Source: JANNRR01 sp031401675
GTDB taxonomy: Bacteria; Pseudomonadota; Alphaproteobacteria; Rhodobacterales; Rhodobacteraceae
DNA length: 64,000 nucleotides
Reading direction: 5' to 3'
Assembly: GCA_031401675.1 (NCBI GenBank)
Contig: JANNRR010000150.1
Coordinates: forward strand, 1 to 64,000
The translations under genes were made by a program, and so were the position numbers. The notes beneath the pieces are model-generated. The model was not told where the DNA came from. It ran no database searches and saw only the letters and a list, made by a program, of their open reading frames with translations. Positions 42,312 through 52,157 of this stretch are shown here, one piece after another. Each line of letters begins with the position of its first letter. The stretch's first letter is position 1.

Positions 42312-43739
42312 ATGAGGGCAGGCTTGGCACTTTCGGACATCGCAGACGGTCTGGCGCGCGGAGTGGAATCGGTCGGCGCCTCGCTGTCGGGTGCCCTGTT
42401 CGAGCCGGTGGTCCGGCTGGGCGTCACCGGTCTGGCACGGTCGGGCAAGACCGTGTTCATCACCTCGCTGGTCGCCAATCTGATGGACCGGGGCCGGATG
42501 CCGCAATTGCAGGCCGCCGCCTCGGGCCGCATCCAGACCGCCTGGCTGCAACCGCAACCCGATGTCACCCTGCCTCGGTTCGACTACGAGGCGCATCTGG
42601 CGGCGCTGACCGGCGACAGCCCGCACTGGCCCGCCAGCACCCGGACCGTGTCGGAACTGCGCCTGTCGCTCCAGGTGCAGCCCGGCGGCATCCTCGGGCT
42701 GTTCAGCGGACCGCGCCCGCTGCATCTGGATATCGTCGATTATCCCGGCGAGTGGCTGCTGGACCTTGGCCTGATGGGCAAGAGCTACGCCGAATGGTCG
42801 GCCCAGACCCTGGCCCGCATCGCGTCCCGCCCGACCGCCGGCAGTTATCTGGCACAGGCCGCCGCCGCCGACCCGTCGGCCCGGCTGACCGAACCCGCAG
42901 CCCGCGCGCTGGCAGACGGCTTTACCGCCTACCTTGTCGCCGCCCGCGCCGCCGGCTTTTCCGATTGCACCCCGGGCCGCTTCCTGTTGCCCGGCGATCT
43001 GGCCGGCAGCCCGGTGCTGACCTTTGCGCCGCTGGCCAAACCGGCGCAGACGCCGCGCGCCAGCCTGTGGCGCGAAATGGAACGGCGCTATGACGGCTAC
43101 CGCCGCCAAGTGGTGGCCCCGTTCTTTCGCGACCATTTCGCCCGGATCGACCGGCAGATCGTGCTGGTGGACGTGCTCGGCGCAATCCATGCCGGCCCGC
43201 AGGCGGTGGAGGATCTGCGCGCCACCATGGCCGACATCCTGTCGGCCTTCCGCCCCGGCCGCAACGCCTGGCTCAGTTCCTGGCTGATCGGCCAGCGGGT
43301 CGACCGCATCCTGTTCGCCGCCACCAAGGCCGATCATCTGCACCACCGCCAGCATGCCCGCCTGACCGCCATCATCGAGGCGCTGGTGCGCGACGCCCGC
43401 AGCCGCGCCGACTTCGCCGGGGCCAAGACCGCCGCGATGTCAATCGCCGCCCTGCGCGCCACGGTCGAGGAGGAGGCGGATCATAATGGCACAAGGCTGG
43501 ATTGCGTGCGCGGCACCCTCCTGGCCACCGGCCGGCAGGCAGCGTTCTATCCCGGTGAGTTGCCCGACGATCCGGCCCGCCTGCTGTCGCCCGCCCGCGC
43601 CGGGGCCGAGGCCTGGCTGGATGCCGACTATCAGATCATGTCCTTCGCTCCGGCCCGGCTGGACTTGAAACCCGGGATCGGCCTGCCGCATATCCGGCTG
43701 GACCGTGCGGTGGAATTTCTGATCGGGGACCGGCTGTGA
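42312..43739 (+). CDS. YcjX-like (DUF463) P-loop NTPase
   Basis: A 475-residue protein of the YcjX family, which pairs with YcjF in many proteobacteria. It has the Walker A GLARSGKTVFIT near residue 40, a Walker B-like LHLDIVDYPGEWLLD, and a possible base-recognition motif ATKADHLHHRQH. The role is linked to membrane stress in other bacteria but is not settled. The stop overlaps the next start as GTGA. Confidence 0.9.
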   Translation: MRAGLALSDIADGLARGVESVGASLSGALFEPVVRLGVTGLARSGKTVFITSLVANLMDRGRMPQLQAAASGRIQTAWLQPQPDVTLPRFDYEAHLAALTGDSPHWPASTRTVSELRLSLQVQPGGILGLFSGPRPLHLDIVDYPGEWLLDLGLMGKSYAEWSAQTLARIASRPTAGSYLAQAAAADPSARLTEPAARALADGFTAYLVAARAAGFSDCTPGRFLLPGDLAGSPVLTFAPLAKPAQTPRASLWREMERRYDGYRRQVVAPFFRDHFARIDRQIVLVDVLGAIHAGPQAVEDLRATMADILSAFRPGRNAWLSSWLIGQRVDRILFAATKADHLHHRQHARLTAIIEALVRDARSRADFAGAKTAAMSIAALRATVEEEADHNGTRLDCVRGTLLATGRQAAFYPGELPDDPARLLSPARAGAEAWLDADYQIMSFAPARLDLKPGIGLPHIRLDRAVEFLIGDRL

Positions 43740-44188
43740 GTTTCGTTGTGACTGACGCCGCCGCTGCCGATGCTCCGGCGTTGGCGCAGATTCTCCACGG
43801 CTGGATCACCGAGGCCCCGTGGATGCCGGACCTGCACGGACCTGCCGCCGCCGTCGGTTTTGTGATGGGACTAATCAACGGCCAGATCGTCCGGGTGGCG
43901 CGGTCGGGCGGGGTGCCGCAGGGCTTTCTCGCCCGCGACGGCGCCGAGGTGACGGCGCTTTATGTGGCAGGCCCGGACCGGGGTCAGGGAATAGGCACGG
44001 CGCTGATCGAGGAGGCAAAGGCCAGTGGCGCGCTGCGGCTCTGGACCTTTCAGGCCAACCTCTTTGCCCGGACCTTCTATGGCCACACCGGCTTCGTAGT
44101 CGATCACATGACCGACGGTGCCGGCAACGCCGAACGGTTGCCCGATCTCCGACTGGTCTGGCCCGCACCGGAAAGGCTGCGGCCATGA
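43736..44188 (+). CDS. GNAT family N-acetyltransferase
   Basis: A 150-residue acetyltransferase. The acetyl-CoA loop is VAGPDRGQGIGTALIEEAK, and the C-terminal motif is LFARTFYGHTGF. The substrate is unknown. It is inserted between ycjX- and ycjF-type genes with overlaps on both sides (GTGA before, ATGA after), so it belongs to one operon with them. Confidence 0.88.
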   Translation: MSFVVTDAAAADAPALAQILHGWITEAPWMPDLHGPAAAVGFVMGLINGQIVRVARSGGVPQGFLARDGAEVTALYVAGPDRGQGIGTALIEEAKASGALRLWTFQANLFARTFYGHTGFVVDHMTDGAGNAERLPDLRLVWPAPERLRP

Positions 44189-45201
44189 CCGATCCCCGCA
44201 CGGGTCCGGTCCTGATCGACCGCGACGATACCCCCGCCATTACCCCCGCCACCGCCCCGCCGGTGCCGGATCTGACCGACCCGCCAACCGGTGCCACCAT
44301 GCGCGCCGCTGCGGCGCTGGCGGCGCGGCGCAGTTCGGGGTTCAGCCGGTTCTTCTGGTCGGCCTTTGCGGCGTTCGCCGGCTTTGTGGTGTCGCTCGCC
44401 GCCTGGGACTATGTGACCGGGCTTCTGGCCCGCAGCCCGCTTCTGGGTGGCATTGCGCTTCTGCTCCTGACGCTGTTGCTCCTTGCCGCCCTGTGGATCG
44501 GCATCCGCGAGCTTGCCGCCTTTGCCCGCCTGCGCCGGATCGACGACATCCGCGCCAAGGCCGATGCGGCGCATACCACCGCCGATCTGGCCGAGGCGCG
44601 CCGGGTGGTTGACCGGCTGCAATCGCTTTACACCAACCGCGCCGACCTGCGTTGGGGGCTCGACCGGCTGGCCGAGCGCCGTGCAGATATGTTCGATGCC
44701 GATGGCCTGCTGGGGCTTGCGGAAACCGACCTCCTGACCCCGCTCGATCAGGCGGCGCGGCGCGAGATCGAGGCGGCGGCCCGGCGGGTGGCGCTGGTCA
44801 CCGCCTTCGTGCCGCTGGCGCTGGCCGATGTGGCCACCGCCCTGATCGCCAATCTGACGATGATACGCCGCATTGCCGAGATCTACGGCGGCCGCTCCGG
44901 CACGCTTGGCAGCTGGCGGCTGACCCGCACCGTGCTGACTCATCTGGCCGCCACCGGCGCACTGGCAGTAGGCGACGACCTGATCCATTCGGTCGCCGGC
45001 GGCGGCCTGCTGTCAAAACTGTCGCGCCGTTTTGGCGAAGGCGTGGTCAACGGCGCCCTGACCGCCCGGGTCGGCGTGGCCGCGATGGAGGTGTGCCGCC
45101 CCCTGACCTTCCGCGCCGCGCCTCGGCCGAAAGTGTCAAATCTGGTCCAGCGCGCCCTGACCGGCCTGTTTGGCCGTGACGGACATTTGGATCGCGACTG
45201 A
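44185..45201 (+). CDS. YcjF-like (DUF697/TIGR01620) membrane protein
   Basis: A 338-residue protein with a Pro-rich start, two close membrane helices (about residues 55-75 and 85-108), and a C-terminal DUF697-like region (AFVPLALADVATALIANLTMIRRIAEIYGGR) with another hydrophobic stretch. This is the usual partner of the YcjX protein two genes upstream. The function is unknown. Confidence 0.87.
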   Translation: MTDPRTGPVLIDRDDTPAITPATAPPVPDLTDPPTGATMRAAAALAARRSSGFSRFFWSAFAAFAGFVVSLAAWDYVTGLLARSPLLGGIALLLLTLLLLAALWIGIRELAAFARLRRIDDIRAKADAAHTTADLAEARRVVDRLQSLYTNRADLRWGLDRLAERRADMFDADGLLGLAETDLLTPLDQAARREIEAAARRVALVTAFVPLALADVATALIANLTMIRRIAEIYGGRSGTLGSWRLTRTVLTHLAATGALAVGDDLIHSVAGGGLLSKLSRRFGEGVVNGALTARVGVAAMEVCRPLTFRAAPRPKVSNLVQRALTGLFGRDGHLDRD

Positions 45202-45386
45202 CCGGCTCCGATCGACCGCGCCCTGCATATCGCGTTCCACCCGGATTGCGCCACAGGCAGTGCAATTTCGTGTGAAGTACCCCAAGCAATTGTACTGGTC
45301 ATTTTTTGCGTGGAGATTGCAACAATGATTTGATAAAATCCATTAATAAAGATAAACAGTCGGTCAGTGCTAATGGGAGGCGTAAA

Positions 45387-46337
45387 ATGCAAACCTGCCG
45401 CGCCTGTAATCGCTTGTTCGACGCCGCGCCACTTGAAGTTGTGGAGATGATGTTCGGCACACGTGAGGGTTTTTATTACACGTGTTGCCCGGATTGCAAG
45501 ACTGTTCAGATCGCCGAAATACCGCACGACCTGGGGCGATTTTATCGCCCTGACAGTTATTATTCTTATCAGCATCGCAAAGCCAATTCGATTCGCAAGA
45601 TTGTTGCCCGGGCCCGTGACGGAGCCTACTTCAGTGGGTCCTGGATTGGCGGAGTGATGTCGGCCTTTCGCGGGTCGTCGATCATGCGGGTGCTGCAGGC
45701 CGCCGGGATGCGCCCCAATCACCGGGTGCTGGATGTGGGGTGCGGCGCGGGGAACCTTCTGAACCGTCTGTCGCAGATCGGGTTCAAGGATGTTCTGGGC
45801 GTCGATCCGTTCGTGCCGCAGGAAATGCGCACGCCGTCGGGTGTCACCGTGCTGAAGGCCAATCTGAAGGATGTCGTCGGCACACGCGATGTTGTCATGT
45901 TCAACCATGTGCTGGAGCATGTGCCGAACCCGGAAGTGGAATTGCGGCACGCACACAGGCTCCTCAGCAAGGGTGGAATATGTATCGTAAGGATTCCAAC
46001 CACCTCCAGCGCAGTCTGGGAGGAATATGGCCCGCATTGGTCTCAGATCGACGCGCCGCGCCATCTGTCCCTTCCAAGCCGGGCGGGCATGGCGGCGCTG
46101 GCCGAAAGGTCCGGCTATGTGCTGGAGGATGTGATTGATGACGGTTGGTCCTTTGGCTACTGGGGTTCGGAACTGTTTCGCAAGAACATTCCCCTCCACG
46201 GAAAGGACGGATGCCCGCTGGACCCGGTGAAGCATTTCGGAGCAAAGAAGATCAAGGAATGGGCGTCGCTTGCCGAAGCCGAGAACAAGGTGTCGCGCGG
46301 GGACCAGGCGGCCTTTGTATTGCGGGCCGTTGGCTGA
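45387..46337 (+). CDS. Class I SAM-dependent methyltransferase with N-terminal zinc ribbon
   Basis: A 316-residue protein. The first 45 residues carry CRAC and CCPDC pairs likely to bind zinc. The methyltransferase core has motif I VLDVGCGAGNLL near residue 115, an acidic residue after strand 2 (GVDPF), and HVLEHVPNPEVEL. This layout is common in methyltransferases of surface sugar and polysaccharide pathways, but there are no such genes next to it. The 185 bases upstream are AT-rich compared with the window, and GGGAGG precedes the ATG, so acquisition of this gene is plausible. Confidence 0.85.
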   Translation: MQTCRACNRLFDAAPLEVVEMMFGTREGFYYTCCPDCKTVQIAEIPHDLGRFYRPDSYYSYQHRKANSIRKIVARARDGAYFSGSWIGGVMSAFRGSSIMRVLQAAGMRPNHRVLDVGCGAGNLLNRLSQIGFKDVLGVDPFVPQEMRTPSGVTVLKANLKDVVGTRDVVMFNHVLEHVPNPEVELRHAHRLLSKGGICIVRIPTTSSAVWEEYGPHWSQIDAPRHLSLPSRAGMAALAERSGYVLEDVIDDGWSFGYWGSELFRKNIPLHGKDGCPLDPVKHFGAKKIKEWASLAEAENKVSRGDQAAFVLRAVG

Positions 46338-46413
46338 TAGAGCTGTATTGGCGCAGATTTTACGGCGTGATGATCCTTAATGCGTTGACAGGGTCCGCAA
46401 CCGTTCCCTATTA

Positions 46414-47622
46414 TCAGAGAACCGTGCCATCCGCGATGCCGGCCAAGGGCGGAACAAGGTTGCCGCCGACCAGCCGCGACAGTATCCCGCGTACCGGCCC
46501 GATCCGCGAAACCGGGGCCAGAACCCAATCGCGCAGCACCGGCAGCACCCGGCTGTCGGACTGATACTGCGGGGTAAAGGCCGCGCTCATGCCCTGATAC
46601 AGCCGTACATGCCAGCGCCGGGTCCACGCATACAGCGCCAGCGCCGCCGTGCCCTGTTCGCGTTCCAACGCCAGATGCAGCGCCAGTGCATCCAAGAGCG
46701 CCATGTTGGCCCCTTGCCCCAGTTGCGGGCTGGCCCGGTGCGCGGCATCGCCGATGAAGACCAGCGCCTCGGCGTAGGGTCGGCGCAGCGTGCCGTGGCT
46801 GTAGCGCGCCGGCGTCATGTCGTCGTGCCGGGTAATCGTGGTCAGAAAGGGTGAAAATTCCGGCCAAAGCGCCACCGCTTCGGCTTTCCACGCCGCCAGC
46901 GGCCGCGACGGCCAATCGTCCAGCCGCCGCGCGGACAGCGACCAGAATACTGCCGCGCAGCGCTCAGCCGATCCGGGCCGCATGCCTATCGGCAGCACTC
47001 CCGCCATCCGGTCAGCGCGGCGGTAGCGTTGCGTCAGCTGAACTGTCGGCAGTGTCGTGTCGTCCGGCCACGGCACCGTGCCCCAGATCGCACCATAGGG
47101 CAGCGCGCGGCCGCGCAAGGGTGACAGCAGCGACCGGGTGCCGCTGGCATCGACCACCAGATCGAACGGCCCGGGCTCCGCTGCGCCGCCGACAATCTGC
47201 AGCCGCCGCAGCCCGGCAACCATAGGTGCCGCCGTCACCCGCGATGCTGGCACCACTGCCGCCCCGGTTCGCATCGCCGCCTGCCACAGCACCTCGAACA
47301 GACTGGCGCGGTGGATCGCCAACCCGGCCGTGTCCCCGGCCCGGTGGCGATATCGCACATCCAGCACCCGGGCGCCGGTCACGGCTTCCACCCCAAGCAT
47401 CCGCTCGATGGCCGCCCCCTGTGCCCGCGCCGCGTCCCCGACCCGGATCCGGTCAAGCACCGCCAGCCCGACCGGCTGGATCACCAGCCCCGACCCGACC
47501 GGGCGTGGCGCATCGAACTGATCGAACAGCTGCACCTCATGCCCGGCACCGGCCAGCAGCGCCGCCGCCGCCAGTCCGCCGATCCCGGCCCCGACGATGG
47601 CAATCCTGATCCTCGGTGTCAC
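46414..47622 (-). CDS. FAD-dependent monooxygenase (UbiH/salicylate hydroxylase type)
   Basis: A 402-residue flavoprotein hydroxylase. The N-terminal FAD motif is VGAGIGGLAAAALLAGAGH, the middle DG motif reads DLVVDASGTRS, and the second FAD motif is FIGDAAHRASPQLGQGANMALLDA. The substrate is not known. GTG 47622, with AGGA upstream, is used as start because the longer frame adds unrelated residues. It stands alone, convergent with the methyltransferase and divergent from ileS. Confidence 0.88.
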   Translation of the reverse strand: MTPRIRIAIVGAGIGGLAAAALLAGAGHEVQLFDQFDAPRPVGSGLVIQPVGLAVLDRIRVGDAARAQGAAIERMLGVEAVTGARVLDVRYRHRAGDTAGLAIHRASLFEVLWQAAMRTGAAVVPASRVTAAPMVAGLRRLQIVGGAAEPGPFDLVVDASGTRSLLSPLRGRALPYGAIWGTVPWPDDTTLPTVQLTQRYRRADRMAGVLPIGMRPGSAERCAAVFWSLSARRLDDWPSRPLAAWKAEAVALWPEFSPFLTTITRHDDMTPARYSHGTLRRPYAEALVFIGDAAHRASPQLGQGANMALLDALALHLALEREQGTAALALYAWTRRWHVRLYQGMSAAFTPQYQSDSRVLPVLRDWVLAPVSRIGPVRGILSRLVGGNLVPPLAGIADGTVL

Positions 47623-47875
47623 CTGCCGGTCCTGTTGCCCTATCGTTGCCCCCGTTCTTAGCCCGGTTCTCCGGCCCCGCCGAAGCATTTGTTTCGCGCC
47701 ACTCGGGGCTGGACCACCGCCCCCGGCCCGCGTATAACGCCGCGCATGCAAGCCCGGTTGATGATCATTGCCCGAATTACCGGCCCGGCGCTCTGACCCC
47801 AGAGCCGCCGGCACAGGCGCTTGATCACGCAGCGCCGCTTCCCTCCCCGTTTTTCCGTTGCAAGGATCGCAGCCG

Positions 47876-50797
47876 ATGTGCGCCGACACCGTCAACCCCG
47901 ACATGCCCGATTACCGCCCCAGCGTCTTTCTGCCCGAAACCGGTTTTCCGATGCGCGCCGGTCTGCCCCAGCGCGAACCCGAATGGCTGGCCCGCTGGGA
48001 ACGGCTGCAGATCTATCAGACCCTGCGCGCGCAGGCCGAGGGCCGCCCGCCGTTCACGCTGCACGACGGCCCGCCCTACGCCAACGGCCATCTGCACATC
48101 GGCCACGCCCTGAACAAGACGATCAAGGACATGATCGTGCGCAGCCACCAGATGATGGGCTTCGATGCCCGCTATATCCCCGGCTGGGATTGCCACGGCC
48201 TGCCGATCGAATGGAAGATCGAGGAACAGTACCGCGCCAAGGGCCTGAACAAGGACGACTTCGATATCGTCGCCTTTCGTCAGGAATGCCGCAAATTCGC
48301 CGAGCACTGGATCGACATCCAGCGCGCCGAGTTCAAGCGGCTGGGCATCACCGGCACCTGGGATGATCCCTACCTGACAATGGATTTCCACGCCGAAGCG
48401 GTGATCGCCGCCGAATTCATGAAGTTCCTGATGAACGGCTCGCTGTATCAGGGCTCCAAACCGGTGATGTGGTCGCCGGTGGAAAAGACCGCGCTGGCCG
48501 AGGCCGAGGTCGAGTATCACGACGCGATCAGCCATCAGGTCTGGGTGGCGTTCAAAGTCGTCGCCGGTGCCCCCGTCGCCCTTGACGGCGCGCGGGTTGT
48601 GATTTGGACCACCACCCCCTGGACAATCCCGCAAAACCGAGCCGTCGCCTTTGGCCTGGGCATCAACTATGGCGTCTATGAAGTCACCGGTCGTCCGCAG
48701 GAAAGTCTGGCGACCATCGGCACCCGATATCTGATCGCCGATGCGCTTGCTCCGGCGGTTCTGGCGCAGGCCAAGCTTACCGAAGCGATGTACCGCCGCC
48801 GGTTCACGGTTTCCGCTGCGGATCTGGCAGCCCTCACCCTCGCCCACCCCCTGCGCGCTGTCGAAGGCGGAAACGGCGAATGGGACTACGATGTCCCGAT
48901 GCTCCCCGGCGACCATGTCACCGACGACACCGGTACCGGTTTCGTCCATACCGCCCCCAGCCATGGCGACGACGACTACCAGCTCGGTGTCAAATACAAA
49001 CTGCGGATGACCTACAACGTCGAACCCGACGGCTCCTACCGCGCCGATCTGCCGTTGTTCGGCGGCCAGCACATCATCCTGCCCGACGGCAAGGAGGGCC
49101 CGGCCAATGTTTCTGTCATCAAACAACTGGCCTACGCCGGTGCGCTGTTCGCCAAGGGCAAGCTGAAACACTCCTACCCGCATTCCTGGCGCTCGAAAGC
49201 CCCAGTGATCTACCGCAACACCCCGCAATGGTTCGTGGCCATCGACAAGCCGCTGGATGACGGTATGGGCACCTACGGCGACACCATCCGCCAGCGCGCG
49301 CTGACTTCCATCGACCAGCTGGTGCAATGGACCCCGCAATCCGGCCGCAACCGGCTCTATTCGATGATCGAGGCCCGGCCCGACTGGGTGCTGAGCCGCC
49401 AGAGGGCCTGGGGCGTGCCGCTGACCTGCTTTACGAAAAAAGGCGCAAAGCCCGCCGACCCCGACTTCCTGCTGAAAGACCCAAAGGTCAACCAACGCAT
49501 CCTGGCGGCCTTCGAGGCCGAAGGTGCCGATGTCTGGTATGTGCAGGGATTCAAGGAAAAGGTGCTGACCGGCCTGCACGATCCGCAGGATTATGAACAG
49601 GTGTTCGACATCCTGGATGTCTGGTTCGACTCTGGTTCCACCCACGCGTTCGTGCTGCGCGACCGCCCCGATGGCACCAAAGACGGCATCGCCGATGTCT
49701 ACATGGAAGGCACCGACCAGCATCGCGGCTGGTTCCATTCCTCGATGCTGCAAGCCTGCGGCACCCTCGGCCGCGCCCCCTACCGCGCCGTGGTCACCCA
49801 CGGCTTCACGCTGGACGAAAAGGGCATGAAGATGTCGAAATCGCTCGGCAACATCATCGCGCCTGACAAGGTGGTGCAGGAGTACGGTGCCGATGTCCTG
49901 CGCCTGTGGGTCGCGCAGTCCGATTACACCGTCGATCAGCGCATCGGGCCTGAAATCCTCAAGGGCGTCGCCGACAGCTACCGCCGCCTGCGCAACGCGC
50001 TGCGCTTCATCCTCGGCAACCTTTCGGGCTTCACCGAAGCTGAGACCGTCGCGACGACAGACATGCCCGAACTGGAACGCTGGGTGCTACACCGCACCGC
50101 CGAACTCGATGCCGAAGTGCGCAAGGGCTACGCCGCCTATGATTTTCAGGGCGTGTTCACCAAACTGTTCGCCTTCTGCACCGGCGACCTGTCGGCGCTG
50201 TATTTCGACATCCGCAAGGATGCGCTTTATTGCGACCCCGCCACCAGCCCGACCCGCCGCGCCGCGCGCACCGTCCTGGATATCCTGTTCCACCGGCTGA
50301 CGACCTGGCTGGCCCCGATCCTGGTGTTCACGATGGAGGATGTCTGGCTGTCGCGCTTCCCCGGCGACACCGGCTCGGTGCATCTGCAGGACATGCCCGC
50401 CACCCCGGCCGACTGGCTGAACCCGGAACTTGCCGCGAAATGGACGGCGATCCGCCAGGTCCGCCGCACCGTCACGGCGGCGCTGGAGGTGCAGCGCACC
50501 GCCAAGGTGATCGGGGCCAGTCTGGAAGCCGCGCCGGTGGTGCACATCGAGGATGCCGCAACCCGCGCCGCCCTGAAAGGCGTCAGCTTCGCCGACCTCT
50601 GCATCACCTCCGGCATCGCCGTCACCGCCGATCCCGCCCCGGCCGAGGCGTTCCGGCTGCCCGAGGTCCCCGGCGTCGGCGTGGTGTTCGAACTGGCAAC
50701 GGGCGACAAATGCCAGCGCTGCTGGAAGATCCTGCCCGATGTCGGCAGCCACCAACACCCCGGCACCTGCGCCCGCTGCAACGCGGCGCTGGGGTAA
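47876..50797 (+). CDS. ileS: Isoleucine-tRNA ligase
   Basis: A 973-residue class I synthetase charging tRNA-Ile. It has the HIGH motif as HLHIGHAL near residue 70, the CP1 editing domain (WTTTPWTIP, TGTGFVHTAPSHG), KMSKS as MKMSKSLGN, an anticodon-binding domain, and a C-terminal zinc ribbon (CQRCW and CARC). ATG 47876 follows AAGGA at 47862-47866; TTG at 47858 is an alternative. Confidence 0.97.
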   Translation: MCADTVNPDMPDYRPSVFLPETGFPMRAGLPQREPEWLARWERLQIYQTLRAQAEGRPPFTLHDGPPYANGHLHIGHALNKTIKDMIVRSHQMMGFDARYIPGWDCHGLPIEWKIEEQYRAKGLNKDDFDIVAFRQECRKFAEHWIDIQRAEFKRLGITGTWDDPYLTMDFHAEAVIAAEFMKFLMNGSLYQGSKPVMWSPVEKTALAEAEVEYHDAISHQVWVAFKVVAGAPVALDGARVVIWTTTPWTIPQNRAVAFGLGINYGVYEVTGRPQESLATIGTRYLIADALAPAVLAQAKLTEAMYRRRFTVSAADLAALTLAHPLRAVEGGNGEWDYDVPMLPGDHVTDDTGTGFVHTAPSHGDDDYQLGVKYKLRMTYNVEPDGSYRADLPLFGGQHIILPDGKEGPANVSVIKQLAYAGALFAKGKLKHSYPHSWRSKAPVIYRNTPQWFVAIDKPLDDGMGTYGDTIRQRALTSIDQLVQWTPQSGRNRLYSMIEARPDWVLSRQRAWGVPLTCFTKKGAKPADPDFLLKDPKVNQRILAAFEAEGADVWYVQGFKEKVLTGLHDPQDYEQVFDILDVWFDSGSTHAFVLRDRPDGTKDGIADVYMEGTDQHRGWFHSSMLQACGTLGRAPYRAVVTHGFTLDEKGMKMSKSLGNIIAPDKVVQEYGADVLRLWVAQSDYTVDQRIGPEILKGVADSYRRLRNALRFILGNLSGFTEAETVATTDMPELERWVLHRTAELDAEVRKGYAAYDFQGVFTKLFAFCTGDLSALYFDIRKDALYCDPATSPTRRAARTVLDILFHRLTTWLAPILVFTMEDVWLSRFPGDTGSVHLQDMPATPADWLNPELAAKWTAIRQVRRTVTAALEVQRTAKVIGASLEAAPVVHIEDAATRAALKGVSFADLCITSGIAVTADPAPAEAFRLPEVPGVGVVFELATGDKCQRCWKILPDVGSHQHPGTCARCNAALG

Positions 50798-50803
50798 AGA
50801 AGC

Positions 50804-50821
50804 GGCGGGGTTCACCCCGCC
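50804..50821. repeat. Hairpin related to the GGTGGG-type palindromes
   Basis: GGCGGGG-TTCA-CCCCGCC lies 7 bases after the ileS stop, and ACGCTTG appears shortly after, as in the elements at 31-120. It may act as a terminator. Confidence 0.45.
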
Positions 50822-50871
50822 GTCCTGCACCCGACGCTTGCCCCGGCCCCCGATCTGCGCAACCATCCGCC

Positions 50872-51321
50872 ATGCCGCGCCGCAGCCTCGCCAGCCCTTT
50901 CGGCCTCCTGACCGTCACCGAAACCGGTGGCCGGATCGCGGCAGTTTCGTGGGAGAGCGGCTGGTCAGACGATACGCCGCTGCTGGCCGAGGCCGAGATG
51001 CAATTGGCCGCCTATTTTGCCCGCAGCCGTCGCGCCTTCGATCTGCCGCTGGCCATGGCGCCAGGCCTGACCGGACAGGTCCAGCGCGCCATGCTGGCCA
51101 TCCCGTTCGGCGATACCCGCACCTACGGCGAGATCGCCCGCGTCCTCGGCACCAACGCCCAGGCCATCGGCCAGGCCTGCGGTGCCAACGCCATCCCGAT
51201 CCTGATCCCCTGTCACCGCGTCCTCGGCCAGTCCGGCCTCGGCGGCTTTTCCGCCCCCGGCGGGGTCGAGACCAAGGTGGCGCTCTTGCGCCACGAAGGC
51301 GCGGCGGGGCTGTTGATCTGA
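50872..51321 (+). CDS. ogt: Methylated-DNA-protein-cysteine methyltransferase
   Basis: A 149-residue suicide repair protein that removes methyl groups from O6-methylguanine. The active-site motif is IPCHRVLG, preceded by the DNA-binding helix region TYGEIARVLGTNAQAIGQACGANAIP. The N-terminal domain is short. The ATG at 50872 was chosen because the upstream frame overlaps ileS. It converges with pcs. Confidence 0.94.
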   Translation: MPRRSLASPFGLLTVTETGGRIAAVSWESGWSDDTPLLAEAEMQLAAYFARSRRAFDLPLAMAPGLTGQVQRAMLAIPFGDTRTYGEIARVLGTNAQAIGQACGANAIPILIPCHRVLGQSGLGGFSAPGGVETKVALLRHEGAAGLLI

Positions 51322-51354
51322 GGCGCGGCTTCCGGCCAGCCGCAACCAATCATA

Positions 51355-51385
51355 TGCATGAAACCTGCATGAAACCTGCATGAAA
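51355..51385. repeat. Short tandem repeat TGCATGAAACC
   Basis: Two complete 11-base units and a nine-base partial third follow each other in the convergent gap between ogt and pcs. No known role. Confidence 0.75.
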
Positions 51386-51405
51386 TGCAGCTTTGCAAAT
51401 CGACC

Positions 51406-52104
51406 CTAACGCAGACGCCGGTCGGGCAGCAGTTCCTGCGCGATGCCGGCGCAGGTCAGGTAGATGCTGCTGACGACCAGCCCCCAATGTGCCCAGCTTT
51501 GCGGGTCGAAATCGACCCAGGCCGCCCAGCCGGCAAAGAAGGTCCAGGCCAGCGCCACCGGCAGCGACACGGCGCGCCACCGCTCGGTCCGGACCGGGTG
51601 GATGAACTTCAGATTGGTGAACATCGCCGCCGCCAGCAGGATCACCAGTGCCAGGCTGATCCAGAAACTGGGCTGCAAGGCGAACAGCACAATCGCCACC
51701 ATGTTCCAGCACGCGGGAAAACCGGCAAATGAATAATCCTTTGTTTTCATTCGGGTATCCGCGAAATACAGCACCGAGGCAAAGTTGATCACGATGATCG
51801 CCACCCAGCCGGTCCAGCCCGGCAGCAGGTCCGATGCAAAAAGCGCATAGGACGGGATGAAGACATAGGTCAGGTAATCGATGATCAGATCCAAAAGCAC
51901 GCCATCGATCTGCGGCGCAAAGGTCTTGACCTGATAGCGCCGCGCCAGGGGCCCGTCGACGCCGTCAACCACAAAGGCCACGACCAGCCACAGAAACATC
52001 ATGCTCCATTTGCCCTGCACCGCCGCCAGCATCGCCAGCATGGCGAACACCGCCCCGGTGGCCGTGAACAGATGAACGAAATAAGCGCGCTGAGCCTGTG
52101 TCAT
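51406..52104 (-). CDS. pcs: Phosphatidylcholine synthase
   Basis: A 232-residue inner-membrane CDP-alcohol phosphotransferase that joins choline directly to CDP-diacylglycerol. The motif VDGVDGPLARR...DGVLLDLIIDYLTY is the Pcs version of the family signature with the metal-binding Asp residues, and about seven membrane helices are visible. This enzyme is typical of alphaproteobacteria that contain phosphatidylcholine. The ATG at 52104 begins MTQAQRAYFVHLFTATG. It follows xerC on the same strand. Confidence 0.93.
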   Translation of the reverse strand: MTQAQRAYFVHLFTATGAVFAMLAMLAAVQGKWSMMFLWLVVAFVVDGVDGPLARRYQVKTFAPQIDGVLLDLIIDYLTYVFIPSYALFASDLLPGWTGWVAIIVINFASVLYFADTRMKTKDYSFAGFPACWNMVAIVLFALQPSFWISLALVILLAAAMFTNLKFIHPVRTERWRAVSLPVALAWTFFAGWAAWVDFDPQSWAHWGLVVSSIYLTCAGIAQELLPDRRLR

Positions 52105-52157
52105 GCCAATGTCATGCGGCAAATCCACTCCTCGCGCAACGGTCCAGGCACCGGCTT

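Noticed and set aside
47825..49801. 658-codon open frame on the minus strand over ileS
   Set aside because: Shadow of ileS, whose catalytic motifs are intact on the plus strand.
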